This document shows positions 24,112 through 32,110 of a stretch of 64,000 nt of DNA, piece by piece; within the stretch, counting starts at the first letter, position 1; every line of letters begins with the position of its first letter. The translations under genes and the position numbers were made by a program. Source of the DNA: an uncultured Myxococcales bacterium (GTDB lineage: Bacteria > Myxococcota_A > UBA9042). The stretch covers positions 1-64,000 of the forward strand of contig CAIXGW010000056.1 of NCBI GenBank assembly GCA_903919145.1. The letters are read 5' to 3'. A model generated the notes under the pieces. It saw only the letters and a program-made list of their open reading frames with translations. It searched no databases and was not told where the DNA came from.

Positions 24112-24700
24112 CTTTCAGGAGTGGTACGCCTACCACAGCAAGGCATTTCCAGGTGTTGCCGATTGGATGAAGAAGCACCCAGAAACGATTCGCTTCTGGG
24201 AAATGCCGTTCGAGCACGTTGAACTTGCGGACGCAAAAGCTGCCAGCCGCGAAATGGTGACGGGCGACTTGGAGGAGCCGAAAGGGTTTGGCCAGCACGC
24301 GAAGGCGATCGCACGCCGAGCCCGCGAGATCGGGTTCGCCCGCAAGGCCGCCCCGCAGGCCGTGGACGGCGAGTCGGTCTACGGCTGCCCGACGTGCCAA
24401 GATGCCGGACTGGTCGCGGTTGTTGACCCGCGAGCGTACCGAGCCGGCCAGTTCCGGGCTTGTTCGGTGTACTGCGCGTGCCACGCCGGCGACGTGAAGC
24501 AGAACCGGAAGTTCAGCGACGGTCACCGGGCCGTGGTTCGCCCCCGGTTCGACTCCACGAAGATGTTTCGTCTCGACTACGAAGAAAAGGCAAGCGACCA
24601 GAAAGCCGCGTTTGCGGAATGGCTCGCAAGGCGAATCCAGAACCATCCCGGCTACACCGACTTCGGCGAGTACAGCCACGAGACTCAGGAGGCGTTCTGA
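24098..24700 (+). CDS. Hypothetical protein with Cys cluster, possible replication accessory
   Basis: A 200-residue protein overlapping the initiator gene by 14 bases. The N-terminal 90 residues are helical; the middle has CPTCQDAG and CSVYCACH, a likely zinc site, and the C-terminus is helical. In many phages the gene after the initiator encodes a helicase loader, but there is no Walker motif here, so it would have to act differently. Function not assigned. Confidence 0.55.
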   Translation: MTTNDFQEWYAYHSKAFPGVADWMKKHPETIRFWEMPFEHVELADAKAASREMVTGDLEEPKGFGQHAKAIARRAREIGFARKAAPQAVDGESVYGCPTCQDAGLVAVVDPRAYRAGQFRACSVYCACHAGDVKQNRKFSDGHRAVVRPRFDSTKMFRLDYEEKASDQKAAFAEWLARRIQNHPGYTDFGEYSHETQEAF

Positions 24701-24701
24701 C

Positions 24702-24947
24702 ATGACCCCGCTCGAATCCGCCATCTTCGACCTGATCCGCAGCAGCCGCGGCGACGCCCAGCCGCTGGCGATCCTGCTGGCCGAGGTGCGAATCCGGCCG
24801 GAGTTCGCGGAGACCACAATGCTCCAGGTGGAGGAGGCGTGCTCCATCCTGGCCGGCCAGTCGAAAATCTGGTACGCGCAGGACGGGGCGAAACTGCGGC
24901 ACCACGAACCGAAACGAGAACCCCAGGGAAGATTATTCGATGAGTGA
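24702..24947 (+). CDS. Winged-helix-like hypothetical protein
   Basis: An 81-residue protein starting MTPLESAIFDLIRSS. Three helices and a short strand pair (KIWYAQDGAKL) resemble a winged helix. Ends GRLFDE. It overlaps the next gene by 8 bases. A small DNA-binding regulator is possible. Confidence 0.5.
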   Translation: MTPLESAIFDLIRSSRGDAQPLAILLAEVRIRPEFAETTMLQVEEACSILAGQSKIWYAQDGAKLRHHEPKREPQGRLFDE

Positions 24948-25431
24948 TCTAATCGAACGGATGCGGCGCAAGGCTGAGAACAACCGAAGCGCACGCTGGC
25001 CGGCTGATGTCGAAAGCTGCGAAGATGATATGGATGAAGCCGCCGACGAGATCGAGCGGCTGCAGGCTCGCGTTGTCAGCGATGAATCGCAACTTTGCCG
25101 AATTGCCCAGTACCTCGACAAAGACGCGAGACACGGTCCGGACGGAGACAAGACGATTGCCGGGTTGGTCATTTCCGAAATCGAGCGGCTGCAGGAGATT
25201 GTCCGACGGCTGCCGACGACGGCGGACGGAGTGCCGGTCGAACAAACGTCAATAGGCGTCAAGGTGTGGCGGAGCGACGGACCAGAGGGGATGCCGCAAC
25301 AGTGCACGTATTACCAGAATGGTTTCGCTGTCTTCGATAGCCGCGTGCATTTTCGTGGAGAATTCATCCCGGTCCAGGACTGCTACTCCACCCGCGAGGC
25401 CGCCGAAAAGGCGAGGGAGTTGAACCCATGA
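24940..25431 (+). CDS. Ead/Ea22-like hypothetical protein
   Basis: A 163-residue protein. Residues 1-85 contain two long helices with repeated EIERLQ units, as in Ea22-like phage proteins; the rest is strand-rich. It belongs to a run of five small coupled genes. Function unknown. Confidence 0.5.
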   Translation: MSDLIERMRRKAENNRSARWPADVESCEDDMDEAADEIERLQARVVSDESQLCRIAQYLDKDARHGPDGDKTIAGLVISEIERLQEIVRRLPTTADGVPVEQTSIGVKVWRSDGPEGMPQQCTYYQNGFAVFDSRVHFRGEFIPVQDCYSTREAAEKARELNP

Positions 25432-25658
25432 ACCTGAAATCCCTGCACCTTGGCGACCGAATCCGACCGATCAACGAGGACCAGCAGCCCGCTGGCGGCT
25501 ACGAGGTCGTCGGCGTGGACATGGTGGGGCCGATGCTGGTGGGTCCGTGCGTGGTGGTGGACTGGTCCGAGCGCGGGATGCAGACGTTCCGCCGCGTGAA
25601 GGCCAGCGAGCTGGATTCTTGGGAGCTGATGCTTGACACGAGCGAAACGGAGACCTGA
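25428..25658 (+). CDS. Hypothetical beta-rich protein
   Basis: A 76-residue protein starting MNLKSLHLGDRIRPIN, strand-rich throughout (GYEVVGVDMVGPMLVG), coupled to the gene before it by ATGA. No family recognised. Confidence 0.5.
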   Translation: MNLKSLHLGDRIRPINEDQQPAGGYEVVGVDMVGPMLVGPCVVVDWSERGMQTFRRVKASELDSWELMLDTSETET

Positions 25659-25659
25659 T

Positions 25660-25902
25660 ATGACCACGAACGACGACTACCCTGGCCGACAACTGACCGA
25701 CGCCGAGCGTTCTCCGCGCGGGCTGGGCTGGGAATACCGCCGACGAAAATGGGACCGGAGCCGGTGCCCATTCAAGAGATTTGAGAAGATCAGTGAGTTT
25801 TCTCACGGCTACGACAATTACGTTTGTGAGGACGCGAAGATCGACGACGCGATGCTGAATCGCGGAGTGCCGATGGAACCAAAACCCAAAAAGGAGACCT
25901 GA
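25660..25902 (+). CDS. Hypothetical small protein
   Basis: An 80-residue basic protein starting MTTNDDYPGRQLTDAE. The ATG at 25660 follows GGAGACCTGAT, a sequence repeated before the next gene (GGAGACCTGAG). Function unknown. Confidence 0.5.
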   Translation: MTTNDDYPGRQLTDAERSPRGLGWEYRRRKWDRSRCPFKRFEKISEFSHGYDNYVCEDAKIDDAMLNRGVPMEPKPKKET

Positions 25903-25903
25903 G

Positions 25904-26353
25904 ATGAACGAAACCGAACGAGACCCCTTGGACGTGGCCGCCGACGAGGCGGTCGAGATCATGACCGACAAGCAAAACCTTAGCATGGGCTGGGGCGAGT
26001 ACGTCGCGGCATTGGGAAAGGCGGCGGAGAAGTCACAGCGAAAGCACCATCTTGCCCTGCGGCTGCAACAGGCGTTCTCGGCGGGTGAGCAGCTTCCGCT
26101 GTTCCCCGGCGTGGCGGTAGCGGTGTCCGAACCCCGTCGGCCGCGGGCCAGGTCGCGGCGGATGATGCACGCCGGAGAACTCGCCGGGTCGTTTATGTGC
26201 CCGGCGTGCCTCGACACAGCACCAGTGCCAGACGGAATTACCGACTCCGCCCGCAAGCGCGGTGTGCCGTGCCAACGCTGCAACGGGCTAGAATCGCGTC
26301 AGGATGCACCAGGAATTGCGCCGGACGAAAACGCGACATCCGTGCCGTCCTGA
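25904..26353 (+). CDS. Hypothetical protein with C-terminal zinc ribbon
   Basis: A 149-residue protein. Residues 1-60 are helical and acidic; residues 98-125 have CPACLD and CQRCNG pairs that can hold zinc. The ATG at 25904 follows GGAGACCTGAG. A nucleic-acid adaptor role is likely but unproven. Confidence 0.55.
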   Translation: MNETERDPLDVAADEAVEIMTDKQNLSMGWGEYVAALGKAAEKSQRKHHLALRLQQAFSAGEQLPLFPGVAVAVSEPRRPRARSRRMMHAGELAGSFMCPACLDTAPVPDGITDSARKRGVPCQRCNGLESRQDAPGIAPDENATSVPS

Positions 26354-26433
26354 CGCCCGGACGCGTCCTAGGGCCTTTGTTGGCCCTGCGTGACGGCGAA
26401 ACAAACATTGTTGTCCAGATTAAGGAATAAGCG

Positions 26434-26730
26434 ATGCCAACGCTAGGACCGGACAAAATTGTGCGGGCAGCCAGGGATCACAAGTGCGACCTATGCGGGC
26501 TGCGGATTCGCCGCCGGGCAACCTACCTGCTGCGAGAGGGCGTCGATGGTAGCGAGCACTGGCGGATGCGGATGCACCCGGTCTGCGAGGCACAGACGCA
26601 TCGTTGGGACGCTGTAGATTGGGAGTGTTGTTCGGACGGATCGCAGCCTGACTTCCGCTGGCACGAACTGTACCTGCGTCCGCTGACGCTGCCGAACATC
26701 GTGGCTGAAATTCTTGGAGGTGCCGCATAA
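26434..26730 (+). CDS. Zinc-finger hypothetical protein
   Basis: A 98-residue protein. AARDHKCDLCGLRI and MHPVCEAQ resemble a family of small phage zinc-finger proteins that begin with a Cys-x-x-Cys knuckle and end with a His/Cys pair. The ATG at 26434 follows AAGGA. Role unknown. Confidence 0.55.
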   Translation: MPTLGPDKIVRAARDHKCDLCGLRIRRRATYLLREGVDGSEHWRMRMHPVCEAQTHRWDAVDWECCSDGSQPDFRWHELYLRPLTLPNIVAEILGGAA

Positions 26731-26731
26731 T

Positions 26732-27229
26732 ATGGGTTTCGTTATGATGCGATCATTCGCCGAGGGGCTGGGCGTGACGTGGCCGCGAGACGTGGCCGCC
26801 GTGGTGGACGGTCGCCCCGTGACCTGGCGGGAGGTTCACACTGAGCGAACGGCGCATCAGCAGCGGGCGATTGATTGGAAACGGCGGTCGGATTGCCGGC
26901 CTCCCGTGTTCGCCTACGTGTGGGTTTTCGAGAACGCGAGTTGGATCTACATGGGCTGGTACTGCTACCTCGTCTACCTGGAGAACGGTCGCGTGCAGCA
27001 TGTCTCGATCAACTTCCGGGGTTACCGCGATCGTCTGGCCGCCAGCCTAATGCGAGCTTTCCCGCTGGGGCTACTGTCGCTCGGGGATGGAGACTCTGGA
27101 TTCGAGCGATGGATGGAAGCGTTTGCTGCGCGGTATCCACGTCGCAAGCCCAGGTACGACCGCCGCCGCGCCGGGGTGGCGTTCGTGCGGTTCGACCGCG
27201 AGGCCGAGACCGTGACTCGCGTTCGCTGA
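26732..27229 (+). CDS. Hypothetical protein, end of early block
   Basis: A 165-residue protein starting MGFVMMRSFAEG. It is rich in Trp, Tyr and Arg, with a strand-helix pattern and no known motif. GGAGGTG lies 11 bases before the ATG. It is the last plus-strand gene before the terminator at 27247. Confidence 0.55.
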   Translation: MGFVMMRSFAEGLGVTWPRDVAAVVDGRPVTWREVHTERTAHQQRAIDWKRRSDCRPPVFAYVWVFENASWIYMGWYCYLVYLENGRVQHVSINFRGYRDRLAASLMRAFPLGLLSLGDGDSGFERWMEAFAARYPRRKPRYDRRRAGVAFVRFDREAETVTRVR

Positions 27230-27246
27230 TGTGTTGCACTCGCACG

Positions 27247-27280
27247 AAAAAAGCCGGTCATCGCGACCGGCTTTTCGTTT
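27247..27280. terminator. Bidirectional rho-independent terminator
   Basis: GCCGGTC (27253-27259), loop ATCGC, GACCGGC (27265-27271), followed by TTTTCGTTT and preceded by six A. It can stop the plus-strand early block and the convergent minus-strand block. Confidence 0.9.
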
Positions 27281-27291
27281 ACCGTTTCTGT

Positions 27292-27402
27292 TCACTCATT
27301 CCGGTCTGGCGGCACGTCGTCGACCAGCAGTTTGGCCGCGATCTCGCCAAGCCACAGGCTCAGTAAGATCACGGCGAGGGTGGAGAGTAGGCTTGCGGTC
27401 AT
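27292..27402 (-). CDS. 36-residue membrane protein
   Basis: A short frame: ATG at 27402 after AAGGAGGAACC, stop at 27292-27294, ending just before the terminator. Residues 3-26 are a single hydrophobic helix (LLSTLAVILLSLWLGEIAA) followed by an acidic tail. It is a likely single-span inner-membrane peptide of unknown function and the last gene of the minus-strand block. Confidence 0.55.
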   Translation of the reverse strand: MTASLLSTLAVILLSLWLGEIAAKLLVDDVPPDRNE

Positions 27403-27480
27403 GGTTCCTCCTTGTGTTGGTTGCTCCCGCAACGTCGCTGGCCGCCGTGGCGTGGATGTCCGACCAGGCAGCCCGGGTCG

Positions 27481-27627
27481 TCAGCACACGACGAATCGCC
27501 CGTCGCTGCGGATCTTCCGCCCGCTGGCACATTCAGCGGTCGTGATTTTGTCATGAATCTTGACTTTGACGATCGTTTCGCCAAGCCGTTTTGCCATGCT
27601 TTTGATTAGTTTTTCAGCTTTCGTCAT
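27481..27627 (-). CDS. Small basic protein
   Basis: A 48-residue frame starting MTKAEKLIKSMAKRLG at 27627 after AAAGGGATGAACG, ending at 27481-27483. It is Lys-rich, with strands VKVKIHDKI and GRFVVC and two Cys. The sequence before the start closely repeats that before the next gene upstream. Function unknown. Confidence 0.5.
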   Translation of the reverse strand: MTKAEKLIKSMAKRLGETIVKVKIHDKITTAECASGRKIRSDGRFVVC

Positions 27628-27668
27628 CGTTCATCCCTTTCAGCCGGTCGCCCGTCGGTTGGTGGGCG

Positions 27669-27866
27669 TCAGTTGCCCAGGATCTTCCGCGCCGACTCTC
27701 CAAACACGTCGGACAACGGAAACGCTCTTTCCTCGCTGACCTCGACCACGGCCGCAACCAGTTCTCGCAGCGCGACCGTGTAAGGCACGTCGTATAACCC
27801 GCCGCCGATATGCGAGCGGACGACGGCCATTGCCTCAATCAATCTCAATTCTGGTGTGGAATCCAT
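27669..27866 (-). CDS. Hypothetical helical protein
   Basis: A 65-residue protein starting MDSTPELRLIEAMAVV; the ATG at 27866 follows AAAGGGATGAAA. It is helical with a Tyr/Val turn in the middle. A GTG at 27908 overlapping the upstream stop is an alternative start. Confidence 0.5.
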   Translation of the reverse strand: MDSTPELRLIEAMAVVRSHIGGGLYDVPYTVALRELVAAVVEVSEERAFPLSDVFGESARKILGN

Positions 27867-27900
27867 TTTCATCCCTTTCGTCCGGTCCCCCGGCGTTGTA

Positions 27901-28116
27901 TCAGTCACGGTTTCGGATGTCGTCTTGGTAGATTTCCAGTCTCTCGATTGCGTTGAGAATCTGCTCCTCTCGCTCGTCGCCCTGCGGTCCCTCGCCAGCA
28001 GCGGCCCAAACGTCCGATTGCGCCCGGATGTCGGCCTCTGTCAGAGCGAGCATGTCCACTCCGCAGCAATCGCCCATGATTCCGTCAAACGCCGCTAGGT
28101 TCTCATCTCGTGTCAT
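27901..28116 (-). CDS. Hypothetical acidic protein
   Basis: A 71-residue protein starting MTRDENLAAFDGIMGDCCG, helical and acidic, with a Cys pair. The ATG at 28116 follows GAAGGAGACGAGACG. Unknown family. Confidence 0.55.
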   Translation of the reverse strand: MTRDENLAAFDGIMGDCCGVDMLALTEADIRAQSDVWAAAGEGPQGDEREEQILNAIERLEIYQDDIRNRD

Positions 28117-28246
28117 CGTCTCGTCTCCTTCGTTGGCCGGTGGCGGTCCCGGCGTGGTGGCGTCTGCCCTTGGTTCATCCAGCCCCGCCACGTGGAGGCG
28201 GCAGACAGGGGGCCAGCCGGATTACGCGCCGGCTCGCGGGGTAGGG

Positions 28247-28657
28247 CTACACGATAGCTTCGTCAGGAATGACAGGTACAACGGCTCGCAGAGCCGCCTC
28301 TGCCTTGAGGCTGTTTTCCGATCTCGTTTCGAGCCACTCCGCGATTTGATCCAGCAGCCCGTCTGCGATGTCCGCGGCGAAGGCCAGGGCCTGCGTTCGA
28401 TCCCAGTTGCGATCAGTGACGAAGTGCTCGTTGCCTGAGTAGTCATCCTGCTCCTGAATTGCGAGATACCGGCCGCTCACAACCGCGTAGGTCCGCGTCC
28501 GTCCTGCAATCGTGAACGTACGGGACCACGTGAACTTCGTGATGTCGTCCGCGATCAGGTCCGCCACCGCGTGGACCGCATCGAACATCTTCTGTGTCGC
28601 CCGGCTGTTTTCGTCGCCCGCTCGCTCAACCCGCTTCAAACTGTCGATAATGGACAT
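28247..28657 (-). CDS. Hypothetical protein
   Basis: A 136-residue protein starting MSIIDSLKRVERAGD. Helical N-terminus, a central beta meander (TFTIAGRTRTYAVVSGRYLA), helical C-terminus. The ATG at 28657 follows CAGGAGAG. A 130-base gap with a GTCTGCC/GGCAGAC inverted repeat (28158-28216) separates it from the next gene downstream. Function unknown. Confidence 0.55.
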   Translation of the reverse strand: MSIIDSLKRVERAGDENSRATQKMFDAVHAVADLIADDITKFTWSRTFTIAGRTRTYAVVSGRYLAIQEQDDYSGNEHFVTDRNWDRTQALAFAADIADGLLDQIAEWLETRSENSLKAEAALRAVVPVIPDEAIV

Positions 28658-28761
28658 GATACTCTCCTGCGTTTAACGCCCGCCGGCAAAAGGTCTTGTC
28701 GCGTCGCCTGCCGCACAAGCGGCTTATCCTCGTCCACCAGCACGCGACTTGTCGAGGATTG

Positions 28762-28784
28762 CCCGGCAGCTACGAGCTACCGGG
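28762..28784 (-). terminator. Hairpin after the AAA+ ATPase gene
   Basis: An interrupted inverted repeat with CCCGG...AGCT arms and a 3-base loop downstream of the Ycf46-like ATPase gene. There is no T run, so it may be a processing or stability element rather than a true terminator. Confidence 0.35.
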
Positions 28785-28804
28785 CGGGAGAAACGAGCTA
28801 CGAA

Positions 28805-30262
28805 CTACTCAACACTGATTCGTCTGGCACTCGGCTGCTCTTGGGCCATCTTGCGACGGTACTCGGTCCCTGTGCTCGCATCCAGGAACCGTCCGTCTGC
28901 GAACTGCTGTAACGTCTCGATCCGGGCCCGGCTTGCCTTGCACTGCGGAATAACCCGTCGTGCCTCGTAGGCGATGTCCTTGCCGGTGATCCAGGCGTTG
29001 TTGCAGGCGTACATGATCTCGCGCCCGGTCCAGCCGGCGTCGTTCACGTCGCGGTAGGACTCGTCACCATTAAGCCCGTAGGCGGCCCGGTGAATGTTCC
29101 ACGCCCCAGCCCGCTCCTCGCTGGTGGGCAGGTCGAAGAAATACGTGCCCAGCGAGAACCGGCTTTGCAGTTCTGGCGGCAAGGCGGCGATGTCATTGCA
29201 GGTCACGATCCACAACGCCGCTCCCTCGGTGATCGCATCCACGGTCTTGATCGCTGATCGGATGGCCTGTTGCGACTCACCAACCAAACTGCCCTGCATG
29301 TCGCCCATGTCAAACCGGATGGTTGGCACGCCGCTGTCGGTCCCGGCGCACTTGGCGATCGCGCTCTTGCCAGTCCCAGGGTGGCCTAGGAAGATCAGTC
29401 CGGCGCTGACGTTGTTGGCCATGTATTCGAGCAACTGCCCGATCTGGTCTTGGGCGATTCCGGTCATGTCGTTCTTGCCGGCCACCGCCTTCTCGATCTC
29501 GTCAATCCAAATCACGGCGTTCTGCGTCTTGCGGCCGTGCATCACATCGCGGACGTGCTGCTTGACGGCGGACAGCCCGGCCAGCCCGTCGAAGCTCATC
29601 GGCTTGTCGTACACGCTCAGCCCCTTGGTCTGGCTGATCTGCTTGTGCTTGGCGTTCCACAGGCCAGCGGTATCCAAGCCGTCACGCCGCATGTTCATGG
29701 CGGTCAACTGGTCGATCTGGAACGCGGTCAAGCCTTGGACGGCCTGATGGGCAGCGTCGATGCCCGTGGGGGCGATGTCGGCGTCAGAGAACACTTGGCC
29801 GATGATGTCGTCGATCTGCTCACCGCTCGGCAGCGGCTCGTCCAAGCAAACCACGTCGCCTCGCAGTTCAACCGGCAGCGTCAACTGGCAGCCCAGCAGC
29901 ACCACCATGCGACGATCCCGCTTGAACACGTCCCGCAGGTTCAATAGGGCCTGCATCACGCCCACGTCGCTCAGGAAGCGGTGGGCGTTGTGTACGAACA
30001 GCATGGTCTCTGGCGGCAAGTTCGTGGCTTGGGCCAACATGCCGGTCAGGTCGAAGCAGGAATTCAGGTCAACGCACCCCAGGGCGGCGCTGCCATCCTC
30101 GTTCATGGCGGTCGGGCCGCGGACGCAATCCCACTGGATGCGTCCGAAGCCGTTCAGATCGTCATTCAGTCCCTTGACGGTGGCGTTCAGGTCCGATGAC
30201 TGAATCGCCACGATTGGCACGGACACACGCCGGGCCGCTTTCAGTTGCTCAAGTACGCTCAT
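28805..30262 (-). CDS. Ycf46-like AAA+ ATPase with inverted Walker order
   Basis: A 485-residue protein starting MSVLEQLKAARRV; the ATG at 30262 follows GGGAGATCGAGAG. Residues 1-160 match the N-terminal domain of Ycf46-type proteins (ETMLFVHNAHRFL, MVVLLGCQLTLPVEL). The AAA+ part is odd: IWIDEIEKAVAG, which looks like the Walker B/DEIEK segment, is at 251-262, before the Walker A GHPGTGKS at 293-300. After Walker A come RFDMGDMQGSLVGES, the helix IRSAIKTVDA, then directly the sensor-1 strand LWIVTCNDI. In normal relatives the DEIEK segment lies between these last two. It sits downstream of DUF2997 and DUF1257 genes, and a repeat-type promoter (30301) precedes it. Confidence 0.8.
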   Translation of the reverse strand: MSVLEQLKAARRVSVPIVAIQSSDLNATVKGLNDDLNGFGRIQWDCVRGPTAMNEDGSAALGCVDLNSCFDLTGMLAQATNLPPETMLFVHNAHRFLSDVGVMQALLNLRDVFKRDRRMVVLLGCQLTLPVELRGDVVCLDEPLPSGEQIDDIIGQVFSDADIAPTGIDAAHQAVQGLTAFQIDQLTAMNMRRDGLDTAGLWNAKHKQISQTKGLSVYDKPMSFDGLAGLSAVKQHVRDVMHGRKTQNAVIWIDEIEKAVAGKNDMTGIAQDQIGQLLEYMANNVSAGLIFLGHPGTGKSAIAKCAGTDSGVPTIRFDMGDMQGSLVGESQQAIRSAIKTVDAITEGAALWIVTCNDIAALPPELQSRFSLGTYFFDLPTSEERAGAWNIHRAAYGLNGDESYRDVNDAGWTGREIMYACNNAWITGKDIAYEARRVIPQCKASRARIETLQQFADGRFLDASTGTEYRRKMAQEQPSARRISVE

Positions 30263-30300
30263 CTCTCGATCTCCCGTGAAAGTGAAAAACATCTCCCCTC

Positions 30301-30332
30301 AAAATCTACGCCGAAAATCCGATTTTTTTCAA
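30301..30332 (-). promoter_or_regulatory. Repeat element A, copy 1 (promoter-like)
   Basis: Core at 30301-30319. On the minus strand TTGAAA, 18 bases ending TTTTCGGCG, then TAGATTTTGA, just before the leader of the AAA+ gene. Confidence 0.65.
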
Positions 30333-31126
30333 TCGTCGCCCCATGTGAACATGCACGAACATGACTTGGTACGCCAGTTGTCGTCGGGCAACCGTCGCTT
30401 GGCCTCGACGTCTTCCCGCAGTTGCTTCAGCGAGTACGTCTTATGCTCGCCGCCGCGACGGTCCTTGAGGATTGTCCATTCGACTCGGCCACGCTCCGCG
30501 ATGATCTTGAGCATCTGCTGCTCCTCGGCCTCGGCATGGGCGAATCGCTCGGGGTAATCCTTCAGCACGCCGCACCACTGAGCGATGCCCGCCATGATAC
30601 AGGCCCCGCCGCAGTTGTTGTGCGGGTAGCCCTTGTCGTACAGCGATGGGAGCGTGAACCCGCGTCGTTTCAGGAAGTCCTGGACGTCGCAGTTCCACAG
30701 CCGCGGTTCCCAGCACAGCGGGAAGTCAACGTGGTATGGCGCAACCTTCTTGGCAATCCGAATCTGCCGGTCCTCTTCGTCCGGACCCATGCCGATCAGG
30801 ATGGTCGTGTTCTCGGCGTCCGGGTAGTGCTCCTGCTGGAACGCCTTCAGGGCCAATTGCTTCAGCCGCCAAGACGCCAAACAGCCGGACCCATTGGTGA
30901 ACGCCGAATGCTTCCGGAAGCACGCCCAGATGTCCTGCCCGTCGTTGTTGAGGCGGACGATCTGGCGGCCCGTGTACTTCTCCAGGTCGTCGAGGAAACG
31001 GTACAGGTCCGGATCCTCGCTGTTGGTGTTGGCGAACACGGCCTCGCACTCGCCGTAGCGGTCCAAGGCTCGCAGCCAACAGACGGCGGACCCTGCGCCG
31101 CCGGAGATGTGGCAGACGTAACGCAT
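30329..31126 (-). CDS. PP-loop (PAPS-reductase-like) ATP pyrophosphatase family protein
   Basis: A 265-residue protein starting MRYVCHISGGAGSAVCW; SGGAGS is the PP-loop that binds ATP. Further family features are VFANTNSEDP, LNNDGQDIWACF and the Cys-rich NNCGGACIMAGIAQW. Members include sulfate-assimilation enzymes but also tRNA and DNA modification enzymes, and phage versions with the NCGG motif rarely act in sulfate reduction. It lies directly upstream of the AAA+ gene. The ATG at 31126 follows GGAGGG. The substrate is unknown; base modification or anti-defence is an inference. Confidence 0.75.
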   Translation of the reverse strand: MRYVCHISGGAGSAVCWLRALDRYGECEAVFANTNSEDPDLYRFLDDLEKYTGRQIVRLNNDGQDIWACFRKHSAFTNGSGCLASWRLKQLALKAFQQEHYPDAENTTILIGMGPDEEDRQIRIAKKVAPYHVDFPLCWEPRLWNCDVQDFLKRRGFTLPSLYDKGYPHNNCGGACIMAGIAQWCGVLKDYPERFAHAEAEEQQMLKIIAERGRVEWTILKDRRGGEHKTYSLKQLREDVEAKRRLPDDNWRTKSCSCMFTWGDD

Positions 31127-31130
31127 GGGG

Positions 31131-31331
31131 CTACCCTCCGAAGTACGAAAGTGATTCTGGCGACTTGCCAGCCCCGCGTGCCTTGAGCAGCGCGGCCACG
31201 GTCTTGCGGGTGTAGTCGGACCCGCCTTCGCCATCCGAAGCAAAGGCGATGAACTCGTCAAGCACACGATCGACATGCTTGGCAGCGAAATGCCGCCTTG
31301 CAAACTGCTCGAAGTATTCAGGAATTGTCAT
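31131..31331 (-). CDS. Hypothetical small protein
   Basis: A 66-residue helical protein starting MTIPEYFEQFARRHFA. The ATG at 31331 has the shared leader (TTTCA...CGGAGAG). It ends 4 bases before the PP-loop gene. Function unknown. Confidence 0.55.
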   Translation of the reverse strand: MTIPEYFEQFARRHFAAKHVDRVLDEFIAFASDGEGGSDYTRKTVAALLKARGAGKSPESLSYFGG

Positions 31332-31417
31332 GGCATCTCTCCGGTTTTGAAAGGCCCCCGTCACGCCGGCCAAGGCGTGATGCAACGAGCAGTGCTTACC
31401 GGGGGAGGGAGAATGAA

Positions 31418-31654
31418 TCAGTACCCTTTCTGTTCAAGCCAGCGGACTTCAGCCGCCAGTGCCTCGGATCGTTTCGTAAACGGTTGCAGGATCGGTCCAC
31501 CAACGGGAGCCAGATCCACTGCCCACTTGCCTTCCGGCGTCGGCTCAACTGACGACGCACGGCTTATTCGCGGCGTCCCGGCGTTCACCAGATCGGACAG
31601 GGCGTCCAACCAGATGAAACGCAGGTCGCCATCGGGGGTGATGGTGATGCTCAC
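31418..31654 (-). CDS. Hypothetical protein
   Basis: A 78-residue protein with a GTG start at 31654 after AAGGGAG, overlapping the upstream gene by 4 bases. Strands ITITPDGDLRFIWLD lead into a helix. Unknown family. Confidence 0.55.
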   Translation of the reverse strand: MSITITPDGDLRFIWLDALSDLVNAGTPRISRASSVEPTPEGKWAVDLAPVGGPILQPFTKRSEALAAEVRWLEQKGY

Positions 31655-31926
31655 GATTGGCTCCCTTCGGCTTTGGCGATGGCAACGCGGGCAGGACCGA
31701 TGATTGCGTCCGTCATGCCGATGCGAACCATTGCCCGATAGGCGGCATTGTTGTAAGGCATCATGGCCTTGAGTGCCGCAAGCAGTTCTCTAGTCACGTT
31801 ACGGATCGCCGTAAGATCATCAGCCACCTTGACGGCGATCTCCACACAAACCTCGTCGTCGCCGGCGTTGTTGCAGATCGCCTGCATGTCGGTAACGCAC
31901 ATGTCGAGTGATTCAACAATGCTCAT
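31651..31926 (-). CDS. Hypothetical helical protein
   Basis: A 91-residue protein starting MSIVESLDMCVTDMQA, all-helical with four Cys. It overlaps both neighbours by 4 bases, placing it in the DUF2997/DUF1257 operon. No function can be given. Confidence 0.55.
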   Translation of the reverse strand: MSIVESLDMCVTDMQAICNNAGDDEVCVEIAVKVADDLTAIRNVTRELLAALKAMMPYNNAAYRAMVRIGMTDAIIGPARVAIAKAEGSQS

Positions 31927-32108
31927 TGTCCCACCTTCACGCTGGCGGCAACCACTTGGAAGAACTCCGGGGTCTTGTCGTCCTTCACGGTCTGGCCAAG
32001 AGCCGCCTCGATCTTGGCAGTCAGTGATTTACAGGACTTCCCCTTCGCGCCCTTGACGCTGACGGTCGTGTTGCCCTCAGCGTCGATGTTGATGATGACT
32101 TGACTCAT
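31923..32108 (-). CDS. DUF2997-family protein
   Basis: A 61-residue protein. VIINIDAEGNTTVSVKGAKG followed by SCKSLTAKIEAALG matches the DUF2997 pattern of a beta hairpin, a Gly-x-x-Gly turn, a Cys, and one helix ending in Leu-Gly. DUF2997 genes are commonly found next to DUF1257 genes in cyanobacteria and phages, as here. The biochemical role of the family is unknown. Confidence 0.75.
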   Translation of the reverse strand: MSQVIINIDAEGNTTVSVKGAKGKSCKSLTAKIEAALGQTVKDDKTPEFFQVVAASVKVGQ

Positions 32109-32110
32109 TG

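Noticed and set aside
25634-25662. Promoter TTGACA-17-TGATAT before the 25660 gene
   Set aside because: The hexamers fit, but the -10 overlaps the start codon, so it could not serve that gene, and the next start is 240 bases away.
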